Origin: Lichina pygmaea
Lineage: Eukaryota > Ascomycota > Lichinomycetes > Lichinales > Lichinaceae
DNA length: 64,000 bases
NCBI GenBank assembly: GCA_963422465.1
Contig: OY730169.1
Span: 2,542,001-2,606,000, forward strand
Direction of reading: 5' to 3'
Every line of letters begins with the position of its first letter. The first letter of the stretch is position 1. A program made the translations under genes and the position numbers. Below, one piece after another: positions 45,618-58,249 of the stretch. The notes under the pieces are model-generated. The model saw only the letters and a list, made by a program, of their open reading frames with translations, had not been told where the DNA came from and did not search any database.

Positions 45618-47268
45618 GCTCTCGTTGGTGGTCGTGCTTTTCTTGTTCTCCGATATCGACACGGGCGTCTTGTCCGTCAGAGGAGGCAATTTGGCCCATT
45701 GCTCCACCATCTTCGACAACTGCTCCAAGAGGATGGCCACCTGGATGAGCTTGACGTCCTTGTAGGCCGGATCCCAGTGGATGTGCGCGTTGACCACGAC
45801 GATGCGCGACCCCGTCCATCGGTTCTCGAGGAAAGTGATCACGCCAATGTTGTCCTTTGGCATGACCCGGTTGTAGATGTCGCTGGAACCTTTCATGTCC
45901 GGACGGTTGATCGAGATGTTGGCAAACTCGACGCATTGCTTGTCGAGGAGGATGTACCTGCACGGGGACGTCTCTCAGCAAGCCGAGGCGCCTCGACCGC
46001 TCTGGTGCATTGTACATGCCGAGTGGCAGAGTCCGGAGGCAAGAACAGAAACAAAAAAGCGGAACCCACTTGTGATGCTTGAACAGCGTTGCACACCCAT
46101 CCACCGACCTGGCTTCCTTTTCCGGCATCGTGCGAGCTCGCGACTTTGGCCAGAACACGCCCTTGTAGTCGTTGTACGCCAGCTGCACCCGGAAGTACTC
46201 GCTGTAGCTGTCGGCATCGACCTCCTGGAGACAGACAATGTCGGCGTTCTGCGCTCGGATCTCCTGCATGATGAGCTCCTTCCGGTAGTCCCACGACAAG
46301 GCCACCGATGGGACATAGCCGTACTGGCTGCTGGTCGCGTATCGATCGCACAGGATGTTGTACGTAAGAACCGAGAACTTGTCGACCGCAATACCCGACG
46401 ATGACACCATCTCGTCTAACACGATCCAATCGCGCTGCGAGGGAGGTAGGGCGACTGCAGACCGATCAACGACGGGAAAGCCAGATGCATGGGCAACACA
46501 CGTTCTGCATGAACCACATGCAAAGAGACCACCCACCTGGCGCCTGTTCTCGTAGCTGCGTGATCAAAGATCGGGTCCCGTTGCGCATGACCTCCGTCTT
46601 CAGCGACTCCTCCAACGGATTGCCTTCGATCCCGATGACGTCCAACTGGTACAAGGCTCCCAGCTCATGGGGCAAAGATTGAAGGTTGTTGTCGAACGCA
46701 AGCAGCGTTTTCAGGTTGACCAACATACCCAGCTCCGGTGGAAGCTCGCCGATCTGATTGTTCGACACGTCGAGATGGTTGAGGTTCTTGAGTCGACCGA
46801 TGGCGGCGGGCAGGCTGGTCAACTTGTTCCCGTTCATGTACAGTTTGTCGAGGAAGGTGTAGCCAAACAACGAAAGGGATAGGGAGCGGAGGCCTTGGCC
46901 ACCGATGTCGAGCGACATCCAGTCCTGTCGTCGAGCCTCGTCCGTCTTCCCCGCGCGGTTGCGCTCCTCTTCCTTCTCGCCTCGCTGCCCATTGGTCGCG
47001 CTGGTCACGACGCCCTTGTTGTCGTGCGCGTTGACACGGGCGTAGTGATGCGGAGAGTTGGCCTGCCTCGAATCCTGGGCCAGCTGCAGTTGCTGTTGCC
47101 AGTGTTCGCTGATCTTGGCTGCTGCCGTTTGCGCGTTGAGATGCGTCCCGTTCTGCAGATGACCCGGCGTGAAATGAGGCGTCGTGCTGGGTAGCCCGCC
47201 GGATGAGAACGATTGCTGATGTGAGATGACGCTGGGAACAGCGCCTCCATGATCCGCTTGTTGTTGTT

Positions 47269-47302
<34 letters not shown>

Positions 47303-47433
47303 GTGATGCTGCGGTTGCTGTTGTTGTTGTTGCTGCTGCTGCTGTTGATGTTGCTGTTGATGCTGCTGTTGTGGCTGTGGATGTGGCTGGGGCTGTTGTT
47401 GTTGTTGTGGTTGTGGTTGTGGTTGTGGTTGTG

Positions 47434-47464
<31 letters not shown>

Positions 47465-47842
47465 ATGGAGATGATGATGGTTTGGCGCATGTTGCTGTTG
47501 CTGTTGATGCGGGTGATGGTGATGGTGGTGAATCTGTTGGTTGGGGAACTTTGGCGCAAAGGTCATGTGCATGTTGAAGCCTCGACTGGAAGGCCCCCCG
47601 TTCATGACGGGATGCTGCCCTTGCTGGTGCCCTTGTCCGTACATGTTGAAGAAGTTATGCGCCGGCGACTGCGGGCCGGGCGATCGGGACGGCGACGGGG
47701 TATCGTTCGCGAAGGGGGGGCGTCCGGCCTTGACGGGGGACCCGTTTCGCGGCAGCAGACGCTGCGGATGGCCCTGCTGGTTCTGAGGATAGAAGAACTG
47801 CTGGCCCAACGGCTGGCCGAAGCGGTAGGCACCATCCGCCAT
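44556..47842 (-). CDS. CCR4: CCR4 deadenylase, catalytic subunit of CCR4-NOT
   Basis: Exons 46537-47842, 46070-46454 and 44556-45957, with introns of 82 and 112 bp, giving 1030 residues. The start MADGAYRFGQP is the family start. A Gln/His-rich region (CAG/CAA repeats, 47255-47480) precedes leucine-rich repeats (LDKLYMNGNKLTSLPAAIGR to YQLDVIGIEGNPLEES) that bind the NOT scaffold. The EEP nuclease domain has FSVLTYNILCDRYATSSQYG, VCLQEVDADSY (catalytic Glu), VVVNAHIHWDP, LVLCGDLNATTASGVFD, VIDYIWYS and NYHFPSDHLALLAEF (catalytic Asp-His). An Asn-rich loop (TNESNNNNNN) interrupts it. The enzyme shortens mRNA poly(A) tails. About 190 residues of Gly/Pro/Ser repeats follow the catalytic domain, where relatives normally end within a few tens of residues. 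Confidence 0.96.
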
Positions 47843-50605
47843 CGGGTACTCCCGCCGCAAGATGGATCGGACCCTCGACCCGAGCTCGACGAGCGGCCGT
47901 GTCCGTAGCTGGCGTCAGACTCGACGGACGATGTCAGAGGATCAGGTTTGGTTGGTGATGCGCCGAACGGGGTTCGTGGCCGTCGACGTCGTACAAGCAT
48001 GGGACAGCCGGCGCCCTGATCTCATGGAACAGATGTGTTGGGCAGCGCGACGGCGGCGGCTGTTGTCCTAGCAGAACCCCGAGTATATCTTCAACCTGTA
48101 GATACCTTGGCCGTTCCTGGTAAGCCGGCGATCTTCACAGTCTCAGCCTATGCTGCCACCGAGTATCCTGTCGGCAAAAGTGCGAGGCGGCAATCAGACA
48201 CGACGTCGACGGGGATCGAGGCAAGAACGAAGTCGGTACGGTCGTCCGTCTCAGACAGGTGACTGGAGCAAGTGACACGATATGTCAGCCCGAGCGGGGA
48301 GTCCGTACGGCAGGCCGTGGAATGGGAGGGGCAATTGGATGGCGATTCACAGGCAGCCTCTCATTCGCGATCGGTCGTTGCAGGAAACATTCTGCACATA
48401 CCCCCTTCTCCTCTCCAAGATGTCTGCTCCAAAACAGATGGGCAAGCACGGTCGTGTCGTCCGTCCTCGCTCGATGACGTCCTGACACCACCGTTCAATC
48501 GCTCGATCAGTCGTCGGCGTCTTCGCGGGGCAAGTCGTTGTGTCGTCCTTTCGTCGGCACTTCCTGTCCGTGGATGGAGTCGTCCAGCGCAGTCTGCGCT
48601 GTTGGATCGCCTATCGTCGGAGCCGACCTCGAGCACGGACGCTGGCGCTTCCTCGTTTCGATTTTTGTGGCGTGGTCGTACTGTCGTTCCTTTTCGGATT
48701 CTCTCTCGGGTTATCTCGACGAAGCGCGCGAAGAACGAGCGAACGAGACCCGATGCCGGCTTCTACTCGACTTTTCGTGGCTGTGCGTGCAAAGGCCGTA
48801 TTTCGACGCCGAATTTACTGGTGCCGATCAGCCAACGACTGGTGTCACACGTGCCTAAAGCTTAGCCTGACCGAGCCTAGACTGTCTACTGCCGGCCTCT
48901 ATGGAATGCGGCTCAACAACAGTATTTAACATTTCCCGTAGCCCCACTCGACACGCCACGGAAGGTACCGCAGCATTCGCCGCTACAAACTGGCTGCAAG
49001 ATGGCTGAGACGCGTCATTTGATCTTGCAGCTGACAACGAAACCTCACATCGAGTTTGCCTTCCCCGGAAGAGCAATAGCCGCTTCGTCGTGGTCAGCCA
49101 CGGCGAGAGTCTGCCCTGGAACGATGAGTCCCTCACGGTGCGAGCAAGAGTTTCCATTCCAAGTGCTTCTGGAAGTACAATACGTACGTACATATCGTAC
49201 CGTATGATACATCCGAGCTTACACGGTTTTAATGCTGGTGGTGCTGTAGGATCTGATGGCGTTAGGGATAAGATGCGACTGAAATTTAGAGCTAGCCAGC
49301 TCTCGGAATGAAGATGGTTATCAAATTCAGGATGGCTCTCTGACAAAATTAATCACGCAACAGACGTCTCGTCACAGCATCTAGGCAGCACCATATCGCC
49401 GTCTCAAGGCTCGATATCTTTTGAGATGATATCTGCGTGACCATCAATCAGCCTTTGGAAAGGCCGAGCTCGGACGAGTTTGAGGCTCTCACAGTGCTTC
49501 AATCTCTGTGAAAACCGCACCGGGTCTCAGCCAAGGCTCACTTCAGCAGAACGTTCCTGATGAGACGAGGTAAAGATCGATGATCGAGATTTGGGCTTCC
49601 AACGCGAGTAGAGATAGGGAGGTTGGACCAAAGGAAATGGGACGGTCTGGCCACGATGCCATAAAGCAAGCTTCACCTTTCTTGACATAATTTGCCTGCT
49701 CGATCCCCTTTCGGATGTCTCCGTTGTCTGTCAGGCTGGCCTTGCTGGCAAAGGCCTGATGCAGTCGCGGTCGGAAGTAGGAGTAGCCAAGGGGGTAGTC
49801 CCTTCCCAGGTGGAGTAGCTCTGGGTGACTCGGTCAGCCCGTCCTCTGCGAGCGTCTAGCCAGGGCATATACACGGTCAGCCACCTTTGTATATCTGGAT
49901 CACTTCGGACCGAAGTTTTGAACTCGAGCAGGAGGTCATCCTCGCTGTGCAGGCCTGATACGGGGTCTTCGACCGATAAGGCCCCTCTTCGATACTGTAG
50001 GGTCACCCAAGGCTGCAGGGCAAAAGCACTGCTCTACATGCTTGAGGCCATGTGGAAGAATTTGGCGTTGATCTTCGACGACGAATGCATTGGCATGAAG
50101 CAGGCCACCATGGCCGTGTCCGTTGTCGTCAGGTCGTCACCCTTTCTATATACAGTACGAACGGTATGATGCTTGTTAAAAGTCATGAGACTGATAGGGC
50201 AGAGCCTCCTGCATCGAGTAAGTTTACTCCGTACGAGTACGGAGTACCGGTACGTAGTACCGTATGTACGGGAGTGCGTTCCGTGCTTCCGTACGAGTAC
50301 TCGTAGATACCGGTACGTACCCTCATGGTTCGCGGGTACATGATTATTCAGCAGCTTCAGGACGACGACCGTCCCGCCACGAGCTGCGAGACATCCACAA
50401 CCCGCCACGGAGAAAACTGTCTCGGGGCATATTCGCGCAACTGCGGTAAGTGAGCTGGTGCAGCCGATGAAGGAATTGAGCGGAGCTGAGCGATGTTATA
50501 TGGCGGGGGTTCGGTCGCGCGCACTGACACGGCACCATTCTTTGGGGACATTGTACAGGACATACAGAGACGAAGAGAGACCAACGACCTCCCCAGAGAC
50601 GGTCC
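47843..50605. other. divergent spacer between CCR4 and the AcrB-like gene
   Basis: 2.8 kb without a convincing gene; part is probably long 5' UTR. GTAC-palindrome cluster at 50225-50335, including ACTCCGTACgaGTACGGAGT at 50226-50245. Confidence 0.5.
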
Positions 50606-53600
50606 ATGCCCCCAAAGGGAGCCAAGAGACACAGCGCAAACCAGCATCATGCCCGACATGAAGCCGGCTTGGCTCAACCGGGCAAAAGGATCGACAGGCA
50701 GGCTAGACAGAAGCAGCAGCAGCAGCAGCAGCCCCACCAATCAGGTCAGAATGCGACTGTAAATGCGGCTTCGCAACGCCCACCTTCGTGGGAAGGGCCT
50801 CCACATATGCGCCCACGTCATGAGCGATCCCCGGGCTCGGAGGACGGCTGGGCAAGCTCTGGAGCGAGTGTCCATGCCGGCGGGGCTGCGGCGACGACGA
50901 CGGCGACGACGGCGACGACTGCGACAACTGGACCAGCAGACAAGGAGGCGGGGCTGGTCAGAAGAGCGTGCCACGACGCGCAGAGCGACACGGCGCACGA
51001 CGGATGGGCCAGGTTGATGGCCGAAGCGGAGGTCACGCCTCGCCGGATCGATGTCAACGCTCCTGGAAATCCAGCCGTCCATCGTCAGCAGCGTCGCCCT
51101 TTCCACCGGGCCACGAGACTCATCGCGTCCTGGCCTCTCGTCGATACGCTTGCCATCCTCATCATCCTCCTCCAGACTCCGCCGGCCTCGCTCACGGCGA
51201 TTCAGCTCCTCTACGCCACCATGACTCTGGCTCCGCACGTCTCGTCCTCGGCGTCTTTCGGCCCGTACGGGGACTCTTTCGGAGGCACCGGAAGTGCGTC
51301 GTCCTTGACGGCCATGCTCCTGACCGACATCGCCGTCTTCTCGGTGTGGCTGTGTCTGTGGACGCCCGCGCAAACCCTCTTAGTCGAGTTCGCTCACGCC
51401 GTCATCGCCGCCTCACTCGGAGGACGCTCCGACGACCGCGATAGTGGCATCAAGAGCACGGTCGTGTGCGTCGGCATCACCGTAGCGACGCACCTCAGCC
51501 GGGGCGTATCCGGGCGACCGGCGACGAGCTCTCCGTGGACATCGGCGACCTTATCCAGCCTCGACGACCTCCCCGCTGCGTATGTTGCGACGCGGCCGAC
51601 ACACGCTCCGCTGCCGGGCCGTGTGCGGGTCATATCGGCCCTCCACATCCTAGGGCAAGGCATTCTCGGCATCTCACGACGCTTGGCGTCGGGACACCAA
51701 GGCGACGGTTCGAGCCGGCCTGCCGCTGAAAGCTGTGGCGTCGACCGTGGGCCCGACGGGGTTGTCACCGGGGTCGCCAGTGCGAGCAGAGCGAGAGAGG
51801 TGCAACGGGCAAGGGCAGGTTCGAGTTCGAAACGAGACTCTGCGTTGGAATGCGTTGGCAAACAACGCGCCGAGCCGACCGCGAGCGTCCGGAGGTTCCA
51901 GCCGTTCTGGGCCGCGGCAGCGAACGTCAAGGCCTTCGTCACGAAGGAGTATCTCAGCAGTCAAGCGGCCAATGAGGTGGCCGCCGCTCAGGCCAAGGAT
52001 CTCAAGAAGCTTGGAAACGCATCGTTTCCTTCCGAGAGAGGCCGGGTATGGGCCACCGGCGTTGACAGCACCGAGATCGTGTTCCACACCAGCTCCTTTG
52101 ACACCTCCGCTGATGTTACCGATGCTGCCGACGCTGCCGACGCCGCGAAGCCGACCGACACCGGCCAACGAGCGCGGGAGAACGGCCACGCCGTTTCTCA
52201 GCTGTCCCGCCCCTTTTACGTGCGCATCGACGAGGTCCGTTGGCCGTCGGTGAGGATTCTGCCAGCGGAGAGACACGGCGGCGTGGGTGAAGCCGCCCAC
52301 GGGGATTGGATCGTAGAGGTCTACGGACTTGCACCGGGGTCGAGCTACGTCTGCGAGTTTCGAAGGAGTCGAGACGATGAGCTGATGTACCGCGTTAACT
52401 TCTCGACCCCGAGCACATTCATCCCCGACTCCGGTAAGTCTCGTCGAAACCTGGGTGGGGGGGGGGGGGGGCTCTGAGGAGATGCTGACTGCGCTTTGAC
52501 AACAGACGTCAGCTCTGGCAGCCCTTCTTCGGCCGTAACAAAGACGCTAGGCCCCTCGTCGCCGACGACAACACTGCTCAAGTCCCTCTCGTCCGCCGAG
52601 ACGAAGCTCGACGAGGAGAGAAACGCTGTCAAGAAGCTGCGAAGGGATCACAAGGCTCACCTCGCCGCGTTGAAGAAGGAGGTCGACGGCTACAGCACCA
52701 GATCCTCGAGCTGCGGCAACGACGACGACCGCCAGCGTCATCGTCTGCAACAGATCGGACACCACATCCGGCAGGCCGAAGACGCTGCGGCAGTGGTGCA
52801 GTCGCGTTTCGAAGAAATGGGAGAAGTGCCCGAGGAAGACTTGGCCGAGTGGCGAGGGAGCAGGCAGCGATGGGACGCTGTCCGCGAGGAACGGTCCCAG
52901 GCCCACGAGGAGCTGACGGAGCAAGCGACGAGGAGCGAGCGCGAGAAGATCTCACTCCAATCGGAAACAGTGAACGTTCAGCAGAAGCGAGAGCGAGTTC
53001 AGGCGCGGCACGCGAAACTGACCGACCAACACGAGCGTCTTCACAGCAGAACCGGGGCCGACGCCAGCGCCGCCCAGGCTGGAGCCGATGAGAGAGACCG
53101 CACCGCCGCCCTCCCACGCAGCTCCGAGGACGAACAGCGATCCTCCATCATCGACCACTACACGGGCCAGGTCCAGCTCCTGCACCGCACGTTGCAGGAC
53201 ATCCAGCTGGGCGGACAGCACCTGTGGCAACAGATCCGGATGATCGAGAAGGCCTACTACGAGCAGAAGCACATGTTGACGTCGTCGGCCCCTCAACAGC
53301 CGCCGCCCCGCACGCCAGAGAGCAGTCTCGCCGGCATGGTCGGCATCGGCCACAGCTCGACCGGCCCGTCCGGTCGTTTCGGCAACTTTTCGCTACCCAT
53401 GACGTCGTCGTCGTCGACGTCTTCGTCGCCATCGCCGCTGGTGTCTTCGGCGCACGTTTCCGTCTCTGCCCGTTCCGCCGCCGCTCCATTGTACCAGCAC
53501 GCCCAGGAGGGCCGGGTTCGATCAAGCTCGATGCGGTCCAGCCGGAGCGGGCTGACGCCCTCCATCACAGCAGCCAGCGCGACTCCAGAGTACGCAGAGT

Positions 53601-54085
53601 TGGCGCCGCTGATCCACAACGGCGGCAACGTCTTCCACGACCACTCGACCGCCGCGGCCAATGCCGTCTCGGTCAACGGATTCGAGTACTCCACGCCCCC
53701 TCCGTCTGCGCCGCGCGATCTCCGTCGCGGCGACAGCGGGGGATCGGGCTCAGGGACCGGGCCGGTCACCGGTGGTGGTGGTGGTGGTGGTGGTGGCGGT
53801 AGCACGAACACGGCCATGCCTCCAGCCACCACGAGCAGCGCCACGGTTGGAAGCATGGCGGCGTCAAGCGGGGGCAATCGCAGCCGTAGCAGCAGCCACC
53901 GTGATCGTGAAAGCAGCAGCTCCAGCCCCTATGCCCGACCGCCCCAGCACCACCATCACCCTCATCATCACCATCCACCTTCCGCTCCTTCGCATCCGCA
54001 GTCGCACACTGTTCCTCACCATCACGCAGCTTACTCGACGCTGACGAGCGCGGCAAAGGGAACCGGCCCGGTCTGGCAGGCTTAA
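50606..54085 (+). CDS. acrB: AcrB-like ubiquitination-network membrane protein
   Basis: Exon 1 is 50606-52433 and exon 2 is 52506-54085, with a 72-bp intron (GTAAGT...AACAG) containing a G15 run, giving 1135 residues. Low-complexity head with poly-Gln. Hydrophobic segments are near 175-205 (LVDTLAILIILLQTPPASLT) and 233-275 (MLLTDIAVFSVWLCLWTPAQ). A conserved block VRRFQPFWAAAANVKAFVTK precedes a VRIDEVRWPSVRI / WIVEVYGLAPGSSYVCEF domain. A long coiled coil (ETKLDEERNAVKKLRRDHKA onward) follows, then VQLLHRTLQDIQLGGQHLWQ and a disordered Ser/His/Gly tail. The layout matches Aspergillus AcrB, linked to acriflavine resistance and creB/creD-type ubiquitin regulation. The assignment is from memory of domain order. 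Confidence 0.85.
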
Positions 54086-55163
54086 CGACGTAGGTCCCCT
54101 GCTGAGCTGCAGTTGGCCGAGAAATCGGTCACAAGGGAGAATGCTTCATGGCTACTGCTGCTGCGCCAAATCCTGAAGCTCCTTCCTGTCAAAAGGTGTC
54201 ATACGTACTGTAGCTTCTCATTCGTAGCTTCTCACACGTAGCTTCTCATACGTACAGTATGTTACGTACATACTGTGGCTTCTCGCTCAGACAAGGTAAA
54301 TCAACCAACCGGCCGGAAGGAAGAAGGTCCAAAAAAGCCGCACAGACCTACAGTAAGTAGAAGCATGGCATCATCACCTCACTTCAATGGCTTCCACTCT
54401 CTGATCTCCACCTTCCACTCTCCACTTCCACTTCCACTGCACTGCGCACTCAAAGACGCACTCACAGCGGAGGTTGACGGATACCCTGAATCGAGTACGC
54501 AGTCCACTATGTACTGGCGAGACTGCTAGGTATGTACAGTACGTATGAGGTGCAGTAAGTATCAACGCTGTGCTACAGTAAGTATAGAAGTCCAATTAGA
54601 AGATGTCGAGTCTTGAATCAAAGTACTCTACGTACGTACTGTATGCATGGTGCTAGAGGCATGTGCTGGAGGTATTTGGTGTAGGTATCCAATGTAGGCA
54701 AGTGGTGTAGCCATGTACAGTACCAGTAGTGTGGGCCTGTAGTGTTTGCTGAGAGAAGTACGTGTAGGCATGTAGTGTAGGCACGTGGTGTACGTCTTAC
54801 GTCCAGTAACAGGCACAACAGTGAATGCATGCCCTTGCAACACATGGCTTGGTACGTAGCGCATGGCCAGGAAAGATGTAGCCTGGAAAGACGTAGCCTG
54901 GTGCGGAATCTGCAATTAGGTACAGCACGTATGAGTATGTCATGAGGGGGAGAGAGAGAGAGACAGAATGCTTTGCTGACGTACTTTAATACTTTTGTAG
55001 ACTAGAAAAACACGTGCGTACATACTGCATTTGGTGCCAAGAAAGATTTCTTAATCACTCAGCCCTCTCTGGTAATATCAGGTAAACTCACTGTACACGG
55101 AGGTTGGCAACCCCCTTCCCCCTTGCCCGCCCCCCTGTACTTGTACCCCAGTCCTCGAGGGTC
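54086..55163. other. intergenic between convergent genes
   Basis: No gene. Short diverged repeats of GTAGCTTCTCAYACGTA (54205-54285) and of GTGTAGGCATGTAGTGTAGG type (54650-54800), plus GTAC patches. Confidence 0.5.
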
Positions 55164-56312
55164 CTATCTAGGTGTACCGCCCCTCGTTTCATCTCTCTTA
55201 TTCTCATTGTCCCTTGCGAAGCTATCGCCGTCGGCGGCGTCGGTAGCTTCTTTGCTGGCTGAGTTGCCAGCTTTATGACTGCTGCTGCCACCACCATCGT
55301 CGACGCTCTCCATTCTCCTCGTCATGATCTGATCGACGATACCCAACTCCAGCGCCTCACGGGCGCCCATGAAATGGTCTCGTTCGACGAGCCGCTCGAT
55401 CTGCTCGAGCGTGTGCGGCTTGGTGAGATGACGCTGGTAGATCTCGTTCAGCTGGGTGCGCACCCGCAAGATCTCCTTGGCGTGGATGGCGATGTCGCTG
55501 GCTTGTCCAAAGTAGCCTCCCGTCGGTTGGTGCACCATGACCGAGCTGTGCGGCAGACAGGACCGTTTTCCAGGCTCGCCGCCCGCAAGCAGGAGCGAGC
55601 CCATCGATGCCGCTTGGCCCATGCATATCGTTGCTACGGGAGATTGGATGTATGTCATGGTGTCGTAGACGGCGAGTCCTGGGTACGAGCCCGGAAGCGT
55701 CAGTGGAGGATCGGGTCCATACATGAACAAGTGAGGACGGAGATAGAAGAGCCTACCCGCTGTCACAGATCCACCGGGAGAGTTGATGTACAGGTGGATG
55801 AGCTTCTCTGGGTTGTCCGCCTCGAGGAAGAGAAGTTGAGCGACAATCGAGGCTGACACCTCTTCGTCGACTTCGCCATTGAGACAGACGATTCGTTCCT
55901 TCATCATGCTTTGTCAGTACAGCTGCGCTGATGAGCGATGGCGCGGAGCTATTCGTCAAGCCGAGGAAATTGACGTGGGCAGGTACCTTCAGTAATCGCG
56001 AGAAGATGTCATCTTCTAATCGGGTCAGCGGGGGTCAATCGGGCCAGCGACGCCGCAACAAGCGCCCAGATGCTCGAGAGTCTCTCCTACATGTGTGCCA
56101 GCCTCCTCCCTGCGCGATCAGCCACCTGTTCCATGTCCAAGCTGGAGAAGGGCCATTGCACCTACCACGGTCTCGGTCACGTAGGGTGTCGGTATCCACC
56201 CTTTGTGGGGCAGCATCCTCGACGGAACTGCGGTTGCTAGCGATCGGGAGAGCCGCTGGTGCACACGCGACGGCGCAGGCCAGGAACATACCCGGCGCAT
56301 TGCGGCTCGCAT
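55164..56312 (-). CDS. clpP: mitochondrial ATP-dependent Clp protease, proteolytic subunit
   Basis: Exons 56162-56312, 55987-56015 (29 nt), 55757-55898 and 55164-55678, giving 278 residues. Introns are 146, 88 and 78 bp; the third length is a multiple of three and would read through. A presequence ([20 protein letters not shown]) leads to [27 protein letters not shown] and [12 protein letters not shown]. The catalytic triad is present: Ser in [10 protein letters not shown] (~130), His in MVHQPTGG (~156), Asp in LGIVDQIM (~221). ClpP forms a double heptameric ring in the matrix with ClpX. The tail beyond [11 protein letters not shown] (about 50 residues) is polar and not part of the core. The exon 1/2 junction is the least certain. 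Start codons of this gene and the next are 194 bp apart, head to head. Confidence 0.93.
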
Positions 56313-56506
56313 CGTTGCTGGCTTGTCTGTCGCTAGGGATGGCGCTCTTTGAGACGGCTACGAGCGACGGCGGAGTGCCGTTACGGTACTCCACCGCAGA
56401 CGCCGTGGACGCGTTTGACGCGCGCGGATATTTGGTTTCTCCGGTGCCGCTCTCATGCGCCCCGGTCGGGAAACTGCACCGTCGGTCTATAGACCTGCTC
56501 CGACGG

Positions 56507-57883
56507 ATGGCGACTCGAGTACTCCGCTGGCAATGCGCACGTTGCAGGTGGAACGGTTTATCTCAGACCGTTGGACCCTACAGAACCTCGGGGTATCCTG
56601 GGTATGCGCGGTTCTTGTCGAAATCGCCTCGCCATGGCAATGTCGCAAAGGAGCAGCAACGAGAGGCATTACCTGCCCGACCTGAGCATACGGCGCACCA
56701 TCCAGATCTTCCACCGTCTCCCTTCTTAGACCCGAGAAAGGCCGCTCAACGGAAGATGCATCGACAGCCTAAACTGCGTCCTCCTCCACGCCGCGAGCTC
56801 AATGACGGCCAACGGAAGCTGGCTTACGATCCGTACGGTGCGCCCCCGTCGCTGTAATCCCTGAGGAACAACACTAACTAAAGTCACGTCATAGCTCAGG
56901 TCCTTGCATCGGCGATGCGCTCATGCTCCATCACGAATGCTCGCCTTCCGAGATCCGTCATGATCCGCCTCGGACTGGTCACTCACCCCGAAACGGGCCA
57001 TCCATGGCTCACACCGATCGATGCCTTGAACGATGCCAGGGATGTTGTTTGCCACGTTGACGCTGATGCTTTGATAAATCCTGAGTCGGGCGGCAGTGGA
57101 GGTCACAAGAGTAAGACGAAGCTGCAGAATGCCACGATTCCATATGGCGCCAGCACATACGTGCTGGCGAACCGGGCATTGATAGCTGATCTGGTGAGCT
57201 CACGAACAACGGAGGTTGGCTCGGCTCATGCAAAGAACCGCCGAAGACCCTGGGCACGTCTCCTCAATCAAGGCGTCCTGGAAAGACTTGGATCGGCCCG
57301 TTCGAAAATCGTCTGCCGCGAAGATATGGCGGACTTCATCTTACGACTGCTGCAAAAGGGCGTCTTTCAGCAGCTCACCTGGTTGGCCAGACGCCCGGAG
57401 AGAGGCTATTTCAGCCAATGCCGCTTCCCTCTACCGCATGAGAAAGAGAAGTGCAGCCTGGACGACCTGGAGGTAGCGTCCAAGGCAACGAGCGTGCTCT
57501 GGCTTGGACCCAGCTCCCGCATCCCGTGCGACGGGCAAGGCACTGCTTCAACTAATACCAGTACATCACCATGCTTTCGGACAGGAGAGAGCGATCTACG
57601 ATGGGATCCGAGTAGCGGTCCCAAGCCATTTGCGCGGGTGACAACAGGCGGAACAATCGCAAACCGGCAGGTGCCGCTGTACAACCTCCCGGCGCTGCTC
57701 GGATCTGAGAAGGCGTCCGAATTACGCAAGGGTCTGGGATCGCTGGGCAACGAACAATTTGTCAGCATCAAAGCGGCGCAGGTGCCATTGCAGGCGCAGA
57801 TTTTGCTCTTGAGGCTGCAGCTGTACGTGGTGCCTTTGCCGGAGTGGGACCCTGAGTCTGGAGGGCAACTGTGGCCTTCTTGA
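56507..57883 (+). CDS. conserved-looking fungal protein, probably mitochondrial, unknown function
   Basis: Exon 1 is 56507-56837 and exon 2 is 56895-57883, with a 57-bp intron (GTGCGC...CATAG), giving 439 residues. The N-terminus (MATRVLRWQCARCRWNGLSQ) is basic and could be a presequence. The splice gives AYDPYAQVLASAMRSCSITN, then ARLPRSVMIRLGLVTHPETG, which I recall from uncharacterised filamentous-fungal proteins. Later blocks are YVLANRALIADLV, SKIVCREDMADFILRLLQKG and VFQQLTWLARRPE. No catalytic motif or membrane helix is seen. Its shared 194-bp promoter with clpP and the basic head suggest a mitochondrial role, but that is inference. Confidence 0.75.
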
Positions 57884-58249
57884 TGGATACAGCGAACATG
57901 ATCAGCAGGAGGCGTGAGGCATTTACTGATATGGAATCTGTGGTGCCTTCTACTTTGTTATATGACTGCACTGGCTGACCTGAAGAAGAATCAAACAAAC
58001 AGCTTCATGAATGTAGATATATGGTTAGTAACATCGGACATGGCTTTGCAGTCAATCCTGGCATCGTGGTGTTGGAGACGACAAGGCAGACGTGTTCTTG
58101 ACAGCTTGTTGTTTGCAACCAGAACGCTGTCGAGTGCGATATTACGAATACTCGAGTGAGTTTCAGGGCATGCCCCACGGAAGACTACGTATCATGAGTA
58201 ATGACGAGGTCATGCTTAGTAAGCAAGTATCTTTCGTTGCTGTCTGATT
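57884..58249. other. 3' flank, no gene seen
   Basis: Short frames only; AT-richer than surrounding coding DNA. Confidence 0.5.

Noticed and set aside
44260-46536. 758-codon minus-strand frame across CCR4
   Set aside because: It combines CCR4 exon 2 with unspliced introns and an out-of-frame reading of exon 3; the spliced model recovers the whole nuclease domain.
47862-50450. several 100-200-codon frames upstream of CCR4 and AcrB
   Set aside because: Overlapping frames on both strands, Ser/Arg-rich, no start context or domain; more likely 5' UTR and spacer.
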